Source: Phycisphaeraceae bacterium (GTDB lineage Bacteria > Planctomycetota > Phycisphaerae > Phycisphaerales > UBA1924). From it: 64,000 nucleotides of DNA. Numbering within the stretch: position 1 is the stretch's first letter; every line of letters begins with the position of its first letter. The stretch lies in the NCBI GenBank assembly GCA_007693965.1, contig RECQ01000052.1, positions 51,967 to 115,966 on the forward strand. The letters run 5' to 3'. Both the position numbers and the translations under genes were made by a program. Positions 17,138 to 26,210 of the stretch are shown here, piece after piece. The notes below the pieces were generated by a model. It was not told the origin of the DNA. It searched no databases and worked only from the letters and a program-made list of their open reading frames with translations.

Positions 17138-17725
17138 ATGGCGAAGAACATTCAACTGCTGCTGACTGAAAACGTCAGCCACCTCGGCATCGTCGGCGAC
17201 GTGGTGCGCGTGCGGCTCGGCTACGCCCGCAACTATCTCATACCCCGCGGCCTGGCGACCGAGCCCAGCGACGAAATTCGCGAGGCGCTGGCCGCCAAGC
17301 GTGAAGAAGCCGAACGTCAGCTCCGAGAACTGCGAGCCCAGCGCGAGAAAATGGTCGAGAAGCTGGAGAGCTTCGAGGTCACGCTTCAGCGCTCCTGCAA
17401 CGACCAGGGACTGCTCTACGGCTCGATCACCCAGAAGGACATCGCCGATGCGCTGGTGGCTGAAGGGTTCAACGTCGAACCTCGCGATGTTCGCCTCGGG
17501 CAGACGATCAAGCGCGTCGATTCCTACAGCGTGCTGGTCAAGCTGGACCAGGATCTGGAAGCGGATGTCAAGCTCTGGGTCGTGCCCGATCGCGAGCTGA
17601 ATGTCGAAGAGCGGGACGAGATGGAGTTCGATGAAGAGGGCAACCTGATCCGTCATGCCCGCCCTGCGAAGCAGGAAGCCGTCGAGGCGGGAGCCGAAGA
17701 AGGCGCCGCTTCGGAGCAGGGCTGA
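17138..17725 (+). CDS. rplI: 50S ribosomal protein L9
   Basis: The 195-residue L9 has the N-terminal rRNA-binding domain (LLLTENVSHLGIVGDVVRVR, then GYARNYLIPRGLA), the long connecting helix (about 45-80) and the C-terminal domain. The C-terminus has an acidic/alanine extension beyond the usual 150 residues. The start at 17138 has AAAGGA upstream; the frame is open further upstream into ssb without homology. It is the last gene before a strong terminator. Confidence 0.95.
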   Translation: MAKNIQLLLTENVSHLGIVGDVVRVRLGYARNYLIPRGLATEPSDEIREALAAKREEAERQLRELRAQREKMVEKLESFEVTLQRSCNDQGLLYGSITQKDIADALVAEGFNVEPRDVRLGQTIKRVDSYSVLVKLDQDLEADVKLWVVPDRELNVEERDEMEFDEEGNLIRHARPAKQEAVEAGAEEGAASEQG

Positions 17726-17761
17726 GCCCGGACGCAGGCATACCGCCGGCGACAAGACTCG

Positions 17762-17796
17762 AACAACGCTCCGCGACCCTGTCGCGGAGCGTTGTT
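17762..17796 (+). terminator. Bidirectional-type terminator after rplI
   Basis: A perfect 15-bp stem (AACAACGCTCCGCGA with its complement) and a CCCTG loop between the convergent rplI and CvpA-like genes. The A- and T-rich stem ends (AACAA...TTGTT) let it act in both directions. Confidence 0.85.
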
Positions 17797-17828
17797 AATT
17801 GTGTATTGAGCGGATGGACGCCGGCAGA

Positions 17829-19556
17829 TCAGTTGACACGCATCGGCGGGCTGAACTGGAAGATCACCCGATCGCCGACCGCGAGCTCAACGATGTTCAC
17901 ATTCCGCGAGATGCGGTAGATGAGCCGAAGCTCCTGATCGGGTCGGGTGCGTGTGAGGGTGGGGAGCTGGTTCATCGAGCTCACGGGGCGTCCGGGGTCG
18001 TAATACATCCGGATGTCGGAGTTGTCGGTGAACATGTATCCAACTGGCGTGTAGGTCTGCCCCAGATCGTCGATCAGGATCGGAGTCGGTTCGTTGAGCT
18101 CAACGCGGCCGACAAGTGACAGCGGGCTCTCCACACTCACATTCGTCATCAGCAGCCGTGTATCGGTTGAAGTGAAGAAAGTAGTGATCTGAAGTTGACG
18201 CGGGATGTCATGGCGCATTTGGCGGCTCTCAATGAGCGAATCGGCGCGGGTGATCTCCTTGTCATCATTGGTCTGAATGCCCGCGACTGCGCCACTCTGG
18301 ATCGGTTGCGGCAGCCGGGTGTTCGTTGTGATCACACGAGTGTTTCGAGAGCCGAAAGTGATGTCGGCGGGAACAGTCACAACGTCGCTTCTGTCGAGGT
18401 TCTCGACCGCGGCTCCGGCCTGGCCGAGCAGCGCGAGCGTCCGGATCGACTGGTCACGCGCCGCGGGGTTGAACTCTTCCGCAGCCGGCAGGGCGCTGAC
18501 CGCGCGACGGATGTTCTTGACCCTGATGTCCAGCGGCTCCACATCCGGCGGAACGACGAACTCGAACGCCATGATCGCCTCGGTGGCGCCGCCGACGGAG
18601 GGGACGAAGATGTTCGGCGCATCGAAGCGGAATCGTCCCGCGGCGAGAGCGTCGCCGGCGGCGCGCGACACAACGGCGATCGGGTGCATGGTCACGGCTT
18701 CGTCGCCGCGTCGTCCGACGAGGCGAATCTGCGAGGGGCCGATGACGATCTGACCGCTGGACTCCCGCGCTCCGGAGCCGAAGCGGATGACGAATCCTTC
18801 GATCCGTGAGCCGGCCGGCGGAGAATCGCCGCTGATGAGCTTGACGGTCTGGGGGCGGGGATTGCCATCGGGTCCGATGTTGAATGAATCCGAGGTCAGG
18901 TCGCGCACGTTGTCGGCCAGCACGGTGTAGCGGCTGAGAATCGTGAAATCCTCGGGCAGGATGGTGGTGCGCGAGGAGTCGTCGTGGGTGATGCGAAGGG
19001 CCGCGGCCTGCTCGTGGACATCCGGCTGACGGAGCGCCAGCGGGGTCGAGGTGGAGAAACTTCCCATGCTCATCAACTCGTAGAAACGGGCGGTCAGCAT
19101 GTCCGCAGGCAACCACATGGGTGACGATCGAACCACACTCCCCTGGCTGTCGACCTCAACTGGTGAATACCCGAGGAAATTCGAGGGAATGCGCATGAAG
19201 CTGGTGGAGATCACAAGGACGCCGACGGAGATCACGCCCGCGCCGAGCCCGAAGACGCCGCCGCCCACGAAGTTGGTGATGTCGTCGAACTCCATGTTGG
19301 CGGGGATGATCTTGTCGCAGGCGACCCGGAGCACTCCGAGCGTCGCCAGGAAGGGCAGGATCAGCGCGAACGACCACGCCAGCCCTTCATGAACGCCGAG
19401 CAGCAGACCGATCGCGAGCGGCTCCCACACGGCGAAGGCGACGGCGCCGGCGACGATGGTGCAAAGCAGGTGGATCAGGGCGGAGAAGAGCCCCTGGCTG
19501 GTCCACATGTATGCGATCAGCAGCACGAGCACGATGACGATGAGATTAAAGATCAC
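17829..19556 (-). CDS. Large CvpA-like membrane protein
   Basis: A 575-residue protein. The first 125 residues hold four hydrophobic segments (for example NLIVIVLVLLIAYMW and SFALILPFLATLGVL) with the spacing and FVGGGVFGLGAGV turn of the CvpA/colicin-V-production family. The remaining 450 residues are soluble, probably outside the membrane, with strand-like sequence and no recognised domain. CvpA proteins are usually 160-190 residues, so the large extension is unusual. Its function is unknown. It starts at a GTG with GAGGACC upstream. It is the third gene of the leftward pilT cluster, 96 bp after the PilB/GspE-like gene. Confidence 0.62.
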   Translation of the reverse strand: MIFNLIVIVLVLLIAYMWTSQGLFSALIHLLCTIVAGAVAFAVWEPLAIGLLLGVHEGLAWSFALILPFLATLGVLRVACDKIIPANMEFDDITNFVGGGVFGLGAGVISVGVLVISTSFMRIPSNFLGYSPVEVDSQGSVVRSSPMWLPADMLTARFYELMSMGSFSTSTPLALRQPDVHEQAAALRITHDDSSRTTILPEDFTILSRYTVLADNVRDLTSDSFNIGPDGNPRPQTVKLISGDSPPAGSRIEGFVIRFGSGARESSGQIVIGPSQIRLVGRRGDEAVTMHPIAVVSRAAGDALAAGRFRFDAPNIFVPSVGGATEAIMAFEFVVPPDVEPLDIRVKNIRRAVSALPAAEEFNPAARDQSIRTLALLGQAGAAVENLDRSDVVTVPADITFGSRNTRVITTNTRLPQPIQSGAVAGIQTNDDKEITRADSLIESRQMRHDIPRQLQITTFFTSTDTRLLMTNVSVESPLSLVGRVELNEPTPILIDDLGQTYTPVGYMFTDNSDIRMYYDPGRPVSSMNQLPTLTRTRPDQELRLIYRISRNVNIVELAVGDRVIFQFSPPMRVN

Positions 19557-19652
19557 GATGCGGTCCTCGAACTTCTGTTGCGATCAGACGCCGCTCGGGG
19601 CGCCGTTGTGATTCCAGATTCCGTCCGGCGTGCGCCGGCGCGATCCGATGCG

Positions 19653-21437
19653 TCAGGCGGCTGGCTGCTTCGCGGCGCCGCCCTTCTGGGCGCCCGCTCC
19701 GCCGCCACCCGTGACCCGCGCGACCTCCTCCAGACTGGTGACGCCCATGACAGCCTTGTGCAGCGCGGCTTCCTGAATCGAGGGGAGCCGTTTCTTTCGC
19801 AGCGCAGAGCGCAGTCCGGCGAGGTCGGCGTTGGCGATGTGCTGACGCTCCTCGGCGCCGAGTTGGAAGATTTCGAAAATGCCTTCCTGGCCGAAATAGC
19901 CGCCGCCTTTGCATACGGGGCAGACCTCGGGCTTGTTCTTGATGAGCACCTGGCCTCCCCGTTTGAAGAGTCGGCTCACCTTGTCCTCGGGAACGCCGAG
20001 CTTCTTGAGCAGCTCAGGAGATGGGGGATATTCAACCCTGCAGTTGAGGCAGAGCTTGCGGATCAGCCGCTGGGCGATGACGCCGTGCAGACAGCTCGAC
20101 GCGGCCTTCGGGTCGCCGACGGCCTTGATGAATGTCTGAATGGCGGCCAGGGCGCTCTCGGCCCGAAGCCCGACGTAGGTGCGCGTTCGCTCGTGATCGG
20201 CCCGCGTAACCTCCTGGGCGGTGTTCGCGTCGGGGAGTTCGGCGATGGCGACCACATCGGGATCGCGGCGAAGAATAGAGCGCACGGTGGTGCTGTATTC
20301 CGCGCCATCCTTCATCGGATCGAAGATGTTGTGGCGCACGCCCTCGATCTGATCCTGCTGCTCCACCTCGATGATCTGCACATTGGATGTATACGCATCA
20401 TGCGTCCGGAGCAGTGTGTAGAGGGTGGTGGTGCGTCCGCTGATGGGCGGCGCTGCGACGAGCACGGCGCCCTGACGCTCGTTGACGATCGCGTCCAGCT
20501 CCTCCCTCTGCTTGTCGAGCAGGCCCAGCTCATTAAGCTCCATGCGGACCTGGTCGGAGGGGTCAAAGAGGCCCGAAAGCCGCACACCGCCCGAGCTGCC
20601 GCTGGTGGTGATGCGGAGCGTGCGCCGGCCTCCAGCCTGCTCGACGCCGAGGTCGGCCCTCTGCTTGCGACGCCGGTCCTCCACATCGAGCCCGGAGGCT
20701 GCCTTCAAAAAGTCAATGACGGCCGCAGCCTGCTGGGGCGTCGCCTGCGAGTGCATCTGGCGGACGCCGTCGACGAGGAATGCGACGCCGTACTTGCCGT
20801 CGTCGGCGCCGGGAGCGATGTCGAACCGAGTGGCCCGGGATTCGAGCGCATCGATGAGCACCTTCTCAGCCCCGACCCGGACCTCGTACTCCGACGATTC
20901 ACGCGAGGGCGCCGGCACCACGCCGGAGGGACCCCGCAGCTCGAGGCTGACAGCGCGCTGCAGCTTGGCGCTCTGTCGCGAGGCCTTGGCTTTGCGCATC
21001 TTCTCAAAGTCGAAGCTCCACTTCTGGCTCACGGGTACCTTCTCATCGCGGTTGCGCATGAAGGCGTAGACGCCGAGATCGGCGCCGAGCAGGAGGATCA
21101 TCACCGGCCAGCCGATCCAGAAGATGGGAATAAGGAGGACCGCCGCAAGGGCCGCGACCGCAAAGGCGGTGTGGATCAGATTCCAACCCTTGCGGTTGAG
21201 ATACCATCGAGCCGCGTCCTTGTCGAAGATCGTCGCCACCACCCACGCCCAGCCGGCGAATGCGATGAGGGCGAGAACCGGTTTGTATGGAGAGACCAGG
21301 AGAAGCGGCGTGGTCGAGCCGCCGACCGAGCCGGTGGGCGTCTGTGCGTCTCCGCCACCGAGCCCGCCAAGCGACTGGGCCAAGAGCGACTGCGGAGTCG
21401 CGAGCAGGTCGGTCAGCAAGAGAAATTCGATCATCAT
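19653..21437 (-). CDS. PilB/GspE-family protein with degenerate ATPase motifs
   Basis: A 594-residue member of the secretion/pilus ATPase family. Two or three membrane segments lie at about 51-70 and 86-128, unlike cytosolic PilB. The C-terminal half follows GspE (RSILRRDPDVV, HGVIAQRLIRKLCLNC, and a CLNC...CPVC zinc module at about 475-530), but the nucleotide motifs are changed. Walker A GPTGSGKTTT reads PPISGRTTT (Lys to Arg, about 330-338). The Asp box EDPVEY reads VEQQDQ. Walker B GEIRD reads AELPD. The His box is missing. It is probably a non-hydrolysing structural or regulatory partner of the intact PilT encoded just upstream. The start at 21437 has GGAG upstream. Confidence 0.8.
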   Translation of the reverse strand: MMIEFLLLTDLLATPQSLLAQSLGGLGGGDAQTPTGSVGGSTTPLLLVSPYKPVLALIAFAGWAWVVATIFDKDAARWYLNRKGWNLIHTAFAVAALAAVLLIPIFWIGWPVMILLLGADLGVYAFMRNRDEKVPVSQKWSFDFEKMRKAKASRQSAKLQRAVSLELRGPSGVVPAPSRESSEYEVRVGAEKVLIDALESRATRFDIAPGADDGKYGVAFLVDGVRQMHSQATPQQAAAVIDFLKAASGLDVEDRRRKQRADLGVEQAGGRRTLRITTSGSSGGVRLSGLFDPSDQVRMELNELGLLDKQREELDAIVNERQGAVLVAAPPISGRTTTLYTLLRTHDAYTSNVQIIEVEQQDQIEGVRHNIFDPMKDGAEYSTTVRSILRRDPDVVAIAELPDANTAQEVTRADHERTRTYVGLRAESALAAIQTFIKAVGDPKAASSCLHGVIAQRLIRKLCLNCRVEYPPSPELLKKLGVPEDKVSRLFKRGGQVLIKNKPEVCPVCKGGGYFGQEGIFEIFQLGAEERQHIANADLAGLRSALRKKRLPSIQEAALHKAVMGVTSLEEVARVTGGGGAGAQKGGAAKQPAA

Positions 21438-21486
21438 GTTCGCTCCGGCGAGTCCGGGCTGCTCCGAATGGTCGGTCGGAATCGCC

Positions 21487-22647
21487 TCAGGAGATGCCCT
21501 TGAGCCGCATGGACAGCTCATCGGCGTTGGGTGTGGCCTCCATGGCCACGCGGGTGTGAATGTATTCCTCCTCGACAAGCTTCACAAGAGCGCCGTTGAA
21601 GTCGATCATGCCGGACTGCTGAGCCTCGGTGGACTTGATGACCTCCTCGAGTTCGCCCTCGCGCCCTTCCAGGATGAACTTTCGCACGACCGCGTTGTTG
21701 ATGAGCACTTCGACCGCGGGGATGCGCGGGATATTCTCGTGCAGCGTCGGCAGCAGTTTCTGGTAGACGATCGCTCGCATCTGGTGACCCAGAATCTTGC
21801 GCACCTGGTCCCGCTCTTCATGAGGAAAGAGGTCGTAGATCCGCTGGAACGTCTGCGAGGCGGACGATGCGTGGATGGTTCCGAAGACCAGGTGGCCGGT
21901 CTCGGCGGCGTGCAGGGCCGCCTCGAACGTCTCCGCATCGCGCATTTCACCCACCAGCACCACATCAGGGTTTTCTCGCACCAGAGCTCGCAATGCGATC
22001 TTGAAGTCAAGACAGTCAATGCCGATCTCGCGCTGGTGGATCGTCGCCTTCTTGTCTACGTAGATGTATTCGATCGGATCTTCGATCGTGATGATGTGCA
22101 CCGGCTTGCGTTCGTTGATGTAATCGAGCATCGAAGCGATGGTCGTCGACTTGCCCGAGCCGGTCACGCCCGCCAGCAGCACGATGCCCTGCGGCTGCAG
22201 CGCGATCTCCGCCATCACAGGCGGCAGATAGAGATCGTCGAACTTCTTGATATCGCTGGTCACCAGTCGGGCCGCGATCGACAACTTGCCGCGGGACTGA
22301 AACAGGTTCACGCGGAAACGATTGTCCTTGTCATAGTCGTAGGCGAAGTCGACCGAGCCGAACTTGTGCAGGTCTTCCCACTGCTCGTCCGTCAGCGTGT
22401 GTTTCGCGATCGAGATGAACTCTTCATGGGAGACCGGGTCGGTGTCCAGCGTCTTGAGCGAGCCGCGCAACCGGACGACCGGCGACTTGCCGGTCTTCAC
22501 CAGCAGGTCGGAGCCGCCGAACTTGATCGTCGCCTGCAGGAACTTGCCGAAGCGAGTGGCGTGCGGGTCGTGTTTCTTGTCGGGATCCAGCACCGTGCGC
22601 TGTTGGACGGGAGGGGCTGAAGTGTCGGTATCCAGTGGGGGGCTCAT
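21487..22647 (-). CDS. pilT: Type IV pilus retraction ATPase, PilT family
   Basis: A 386-residue PilT/PilU-family hexameric ATPase that depolymerises type IV pili. All motifs are intact: Walker A GVTGSGKSTTIASML (about 157-171), Asp box ITIEDPIEY, Walker B LVGEMRDAETF, and His box TGHLVFGTIHA. The ATG start at 22647 has GAGAGAG upstream; a TTG nine codons earlier is also open. It leads a leftward cluster with the degenerate PilB/GspE-like gene (50 bp downstream) and the CvpA-like gene. The secretin that would complete a pilus or secretion system is at 40.8-44.2 kb; no pilin genes are seen here. Confidence 0.92.
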   Translation of the reverse strand: MSPPLDTDTSAPPVQQRTVLDPDKKHDPHATRFGKFLQATIKFGGSDLLVKTGKSPVVRLRGSLKTLDTDPVSHEEFISIAKHTLTDEQWEDLHKFGSVDFAYDYDKDNRFRVNLFQSRGKLSIAARLVTSDIKKFDDLYLPPVMAEIALQPQGIVLLAGVTGSGKSTTIASMLDYINERKPVHIITIEDPIEYIYVDKKATIHQREIGIDCLDFKIALRALVRENPDVVLVGEMRDAETFEAALHAAETGHLVFGTIHASSASQTFQRIYDLFPHEERDQVRKILGHQMRAIVYQKLLPTLHENIPRIPAVEVLINNAVVRKFILEGREGELEEVIKSTEAQQSGMIDFNGALVKLVEEEYIHTRVAMEATPNADELSMRLKGIS

Positions 22648-22974
22648 GGGTGCTGTCTCTCTCGAAGCGGACAATACGATCCGGTTGACGCCGCGCGGCG
22701 TCTGTCAACGCGGGGTGGTCCGAGACGATCCGGGCCTGCCTGACGCCTCGCACCCCCCGAAATGTGCATCGGGGCGAGGGGAGCCCGGCGGCGACGCCGC
22801 GAAGACCGGAAACGTCATCCTACCACCTCCGCTGTTCGCACGGGAGGGACGAAAGTTCGCCGGGTCCAGCGCGGCGACGTCTTGAAATTCCGCCTTCTGC
22901 ATGGTCCGGAAGAAGGGTTATCCGCTGATCCAGGCTGCCTGGACGGTCGATGATCGACCTCGGAGTTTCCTGCC
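22648..22974. promoter_or_regulatory. Divergent intergenic region, pilT / SprA-like gene
   Basis: Holds no convincing gene. For pilT there is a TATTGT -10 candidate (22671-22676, minus). A perfect 16-nt palindrome (GACGCCGCGCGGCGTC, 22687-22702) lies just upstream of it and could be an operator. Two tandem hairpins of 6 bp each, TCCAGG-CTG-CCTGGA (22929-22943) and GGTCGA-TGA-TCGACC (22945-22959), lie next to the GGAG of the SprA-like gene and could occlude or time its translation. Confidence 0.4.
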
Positions 22975-23733
22975 ATGTCCATCGGGGCGATCGGATCCAA
23001 CCCGGCGGCGGCCAACGGCCTCATCGCCCGATTCATCGGGTCTGGCGCCGTGACGCCGCACCGCGCCTCCGAACTGGTCGGCCGCATCGACCCGGGGCGG
23101 GATCCGGAGCGGCTGAATCCCACCTTCGTGATCGACCCCGTCGTCCCCGGACGTCCCGGCGGATTCGGCCCCCTGGCGCCGGGCAGGCCTCAGGAGAACG
23201 AGGAAGGGCGCCGGGCAGGCACGGTGGTGCAGCGCAACAGCGATGGGGACGAGGCGGTCCTCGGCAGCCGGGCGGACGATCTCAGCGATGAAGAGCGACG
23301 CGAGGTCGAGCGTCTCCAGCAGCGCGACCGCGAGGTGCGTCAGCATGAGGAGGCCCACGTGGCCGCGGCCGGCTCGCTCCACCGCAGCGGACCCCATTAC
23401 GACTACATCACCGGACCCGACGGCCAGCGTTACGCCGTGGGCGGCCGGGTCGAGATCGACACCTCCGAAGGCCGCACCCCAGAAGAGACGCTGACCAAGG
23501 CCCAGCAGATGCGCCGGGCGGCGCTGGCGCCCGCGGATCCATCATCCGCCGACCGGGCCGTGGCGGCCAAGGCCATGGAGATGGAGTCCCGGGCCCGCAT
23601 AGAGCTGACGGAGCAACGGGCGGCCAAGTTCCAGGACGAATCGGGAGAAGCTTCGGCCCCGACGGCCGGACAGGCTGCCGCGCCGGTCGGCAGTCTTGAA
23701 GCTGCGACGCGCCGCCTCGATCTCTTCGCATGA
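22975..23733 (+). CDS. SprA-related putative metalloprotease
   Basis: A 252-residue protein. Its centre reads LQQRDREVRQHEEAHVAAAG, containing a HEEAH (HExxH) zinc motif, followed by YDYITGPDGQRYAVGGRVEID. This is the pattern of the SprA-related putative metalloprotease family (PF12118 as I recall it). The flanks are Pro/Gly and Ala/Glu rich. No signal peptide is seen. Biological role unknown. It starts at the ATG with GGAG upstream, divergent from pilT and convergent with the response regulator gene. Confidence 0.75.
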   Translation: MSIGAIGSNPAAANGLIARFIGSGAVTPHRASELVGRIDPGRDPERLNPTFVIDPVVPGRPGGFGPLAPGRPQENEEGRRAGTVVQRNSDGDEAVLGSRADDLSDEERREVERLQQRDREVRQHEEAHVAAAGSLHRSGPHYDYITGPDGQRYAVGGRVEIDTSEGRTPEETLTKAQQMRRAALAPADPSSADRAVAAKAMEMESRARIELTEQRAAKFQDESGEASAPTAGQAAAPVGSLEAATRRLDLFA

Positions 23734-23751
23734 CCTCGCCGCGGTGGCCGG

Positions 23752-25251
23752 TCATTCCGACATGCGATCAAGGCCGTGCAGTTTCATTTTCTTATAGAGC
23801 GTCGTGCGATTGACACCGAGCTGGTCGGCGGTGGCCTGGCGGTTCCAGTCGTTGGCGCGCAGGGCCTTGAGCAGGATGCGTTTTTCCGGCTCGAGCATGG
23901 CCTCCGCCAGCGGCATGGGCGTCCAGGGCTGGTCTGCATCGTCACCGGCGCCTGATCTTTCTGCGGGTTCGCCGGGCATCTGGTACGGACTTTCACCCGC
24001 GAGGACGTTGGGTGGCAGATCCTCAATCGTGAGCATGCCCTTGCGCGAGAGAACCACGGCCCGTTCAACCACGTTGCTCAATTCACGCACGTTGCCGGGG
24101 AAGGGATAGCGACGAAGGGCGTCCATCGCCTCCTCGCTGAAGCCTGCGAGCTGCTTGCCCTGCTCGCTCGCGTGCTCGTGAAGAAAATGATCGGCGAGAA
24201 GGGGGATGTCGGGCGTGCGGTCGCGCAGTGGCGGCAGATCGATGCGCACCACGTTGATCCGGTAGTACAGATCCTGACGGAACTCACCATTCGCAACCAT
24301 CGCCTCCAGCGGCTGATTGCTGGCGAGAATGACGCGGGCGTCCACCTCGATCGTCCTGGTCGACCCCACCGGCTCGAAGCGCCGCTCCTGCAGCACGCGC
24401 AGAAGCTTGAGCTGCATGCCCGGCGAAGCGGAGTTGATCTCATCGAGAAAGATCGTCCCGCCGTCCGCGGCGAGGAAACGCCCGACCTTGTCCGCGTGCG
24501 CGCCGGTGAAGGCGCCCTTGACATGGCCGAAAAGCTCCGATTCAAGCAGTGTCTCGGGGATGCTGCCGCAGGAGATCTCGACGAAGGGCTTGTCGCGTCG
24601 GGCGCTGCGATGGTGGATGGCCCGCGCGATGAGCGACTTGCCGGTGCCGCTCTCGCCGGTCATGAGGACAGTCGTCTTCGAGGGCGCAACCGCTTCGATG
24701 AGATCGTAAATCTTCAGCATCCGATGGTCCTGCCCGACGATGTTGTCGAGGCCGAACCGGGTGTCGAGCTGGCTGCGCAGCGAGTGATTCTCGGCGAGCA
24801 GAGCCTGCTGGCGCAGGGCTTTCTCAAGGCTGATACGCAATTCGCTGTCAACGAGCGGCTTGGTGAGATAGTCGGCGGCGCCGAGCTTCACTGCGTCGAC
24901 CGCCGACTCGATCGAGCCGTAAGCCGTCAGCACCAGCACCACGGTGCTGGAATGTTTTTCATTGATCTTCCGCAGCAGTTCGATGCCGTCCATGCCCGGC
25001 ATGTTCACATCCGTGATGACGACATTGAACGGCCTGGGCAGCGCATCGACGCCGGCGTCGGGCCGCTCGGCGTCTGCGAGCACCTCGAGCGCCTCGTGGG
25101 CGTTGAAGGCCGTGGCTGCGTCGTATCCTTCAGCAACCAGAAACTCCGCGAGGGAGTCGGCGACGATGGGATCGTCATCGACGATCAGCACGCGCGATCG
25201 CTCGCCCGTGGAGAGCTTCAGTCTGGACCGTTGTGGTGTCGCAGTGGCCAT
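23752..25251 (-). CDS. Sigma-54-dependent response regulator (NtrC family)
   Basis: A 499-residue activator. The receiver domain has acidic DDD at 25-27, phospho-acceptor Asp81 in VVITDVNMPG, and LTKP at about 130. The AAA+ domain has Walker A GESGTGKS, the sigma-54 contact loop GAFTGA and Walker B GGTIFLDEI. A Fis-type HTH ends the protein (RQATADQLGVNRTTLYKKM). It activates sigma-54 promoters after phosphorylation. The start at 25251 is the Met that begins the receiver; upstream codons lie in the kinase gene. The partner kinase gene ends 22 bp upstream. Confidence 0.94.
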   Translation of the reverse strand: MATATPQRSRLKLSTGERSRVLIVDDDPIVADSLAEFLVAEGYDAATAFNAHEALEVLADAERPDAGVDALPRPFNVVITDVNMPGMDGIELLRKINEKHSSTVVLVLTAYGSIESAVDAVKLGAADYLTKPLVDSELRISLEKALRQQALLAENHSLRSQLDTRFGLDNIVGQDHRMLKIYDLIEAVAPSKTTVLMTGESGTGKSLIARAIHHRSARRDKPFVEISCGSIPETLLESELFGHVKGAFTGAHADKVGRFLAADGGTIFLDEINSASPGMQLKLLRVLQERRFEPVGSTRTIEVDARVILASNQPLEAMVANGEFRQDLYYRINVVRIDLPPLRDRTPDIPLLADHFLHEHASEQGKQLAGFSEEAMDALRRYPFPGNVRELSNVVERAVVLSRKGMLTIEDLPPNVLAGESPYQMPGEPAERSGAGDDADQPWTPMPLAEAMLEPEKRILLKALRANDWNRQATADQLGVNRTTLYKKMKLHGLDRMSE

Positions 25252-25273
25252 GTTGGTGTCTCCAGCTGCAGCT

Positions 25274-26089
25274 TCAGACGGCGGGCGCCGGGTAGCAGAT
25301 GCGCAGGTGGGCGCCGCTGCGGTCGCGACCTCCTCCGGAGGCGCGCGGTCCGAGGGCGATCTCGCCCCCCAGTTCATGCATGATCTCGCGGCTCAGCGCG
25401 AGGCCGACACCGAGCCCGCCGGACTTCGTGGTGAATCCGATGTCAAAGACGCACTCGCCCGCGCCTCGGGGAGGACCGACTCCATCGTCCAGCACGTCGA
25501 TCTGCACTTCCGGCTCGCCGCTGGGCATGGTTGAGAGCTCGGCGATGATTTCGATGCGACCGCCATCGGGCGCTGCCTCGATGGCGTTGCGCACCGCGTT
25601 GGCGACGACGGTGTAGATCGGGCCCGCCGGCGTGAGCACCAGCCGGGGTGAGAACTCGATGTGGATGGTGATGTTGCGTTCATCCGCCATGGGCTGGAGC
25701 ACTTCCCGGGCGTGCAGGACAGCGTCGATCAACGGCCGTGGCTCCGAGAGGCACGAAGCGAGTGAACCCACACCGGGACGCATCGCGTGGCGCACCAGGT
25801 GGGCGACGCGGCCCAGGGCCGATTCGGCGATGCCGATCTGCCGGGCGGCGCCCTCCTCCGCCAGCTCCTGTCCCGATTCGATGATGTCGCGACGGGCCAG
25901 CGCCAGGTAGCGGAACGCGCCGTCCAGCAGATTGCCGATTTCGTGGGCGACGGCGCTGAATCGCTCGGTCGCTCGATCCGCGGTCTGTGGCGCAGCGCCG
26001 GGATCGGGCGGGAGCACGCCGGCGGGCCGGAACGTCCTGGTGCCGGGCCTTTGCCTGCGCCCCTCATCTCTCGGGTGGGGATTCTCCAT
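25274..26089 (-). CDS. Cytosolic histidine kinase
   Basis: A 271-residue sensor kinase without visible transmembrane or PAS domain. The H-box is FSAVAHEIGNLLDG with His49. The N-box is TVVANAVRNAIEAAPDGG, G1 is DVLDDGVGPP and G2 GGLGVGLAL. It should phosphorylate the adjacent NtrC-type regulator. The signal is unknown; a cytosolic kinase of this sort may sense an internal cue or bind a membrane partner. The start is uncertain: an in-frame GTG at 26188 would add 33 residues, but they have no recognisable domain. Confidence 0.86.
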   Translation of the reverse strand: MENPHPRDEGRRQRPGTRTFRPAGVLPPDPGAAPQTADRATERFSAVAHEIGNLLDGAFRYLALARRDIIESGQELAEEGAARQIGIAESALGRVAHLVRHAMRPGVGSLASCLSEPRPLIDAVLHAREVLQPMADERNITIHIEFSPRLVLTPAGPIYTVVANAVRNAIEAAPDGGRIEIIAELSTMPSGEPEVQIDVLDDGVGPPRGAGECVFDIGFTTKSGGLGVGLALSREIMHELGGEIALGPRASGGGRDRSGAHLRICYPAPAV

Positions 26090-26210
26090 GTCACCCGCTG
26101 GATCGACCGTCCCGGCCAGGCGCTGAAGGGGCGATGTTGAGAAAACGCCACAGACTTCGGGTATCGGGCCCGGGGAATGTTGCCCCACCGCAGCGCCCTG
26201 GGCCGCAGAT

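Noticed and set aside
22762..22953. Small plus-strand ORF in the pilT/SprA-like gap
   Set aside because: Arg/Gly-rich low-complexity frame with no start signal; overlaps hairpins.
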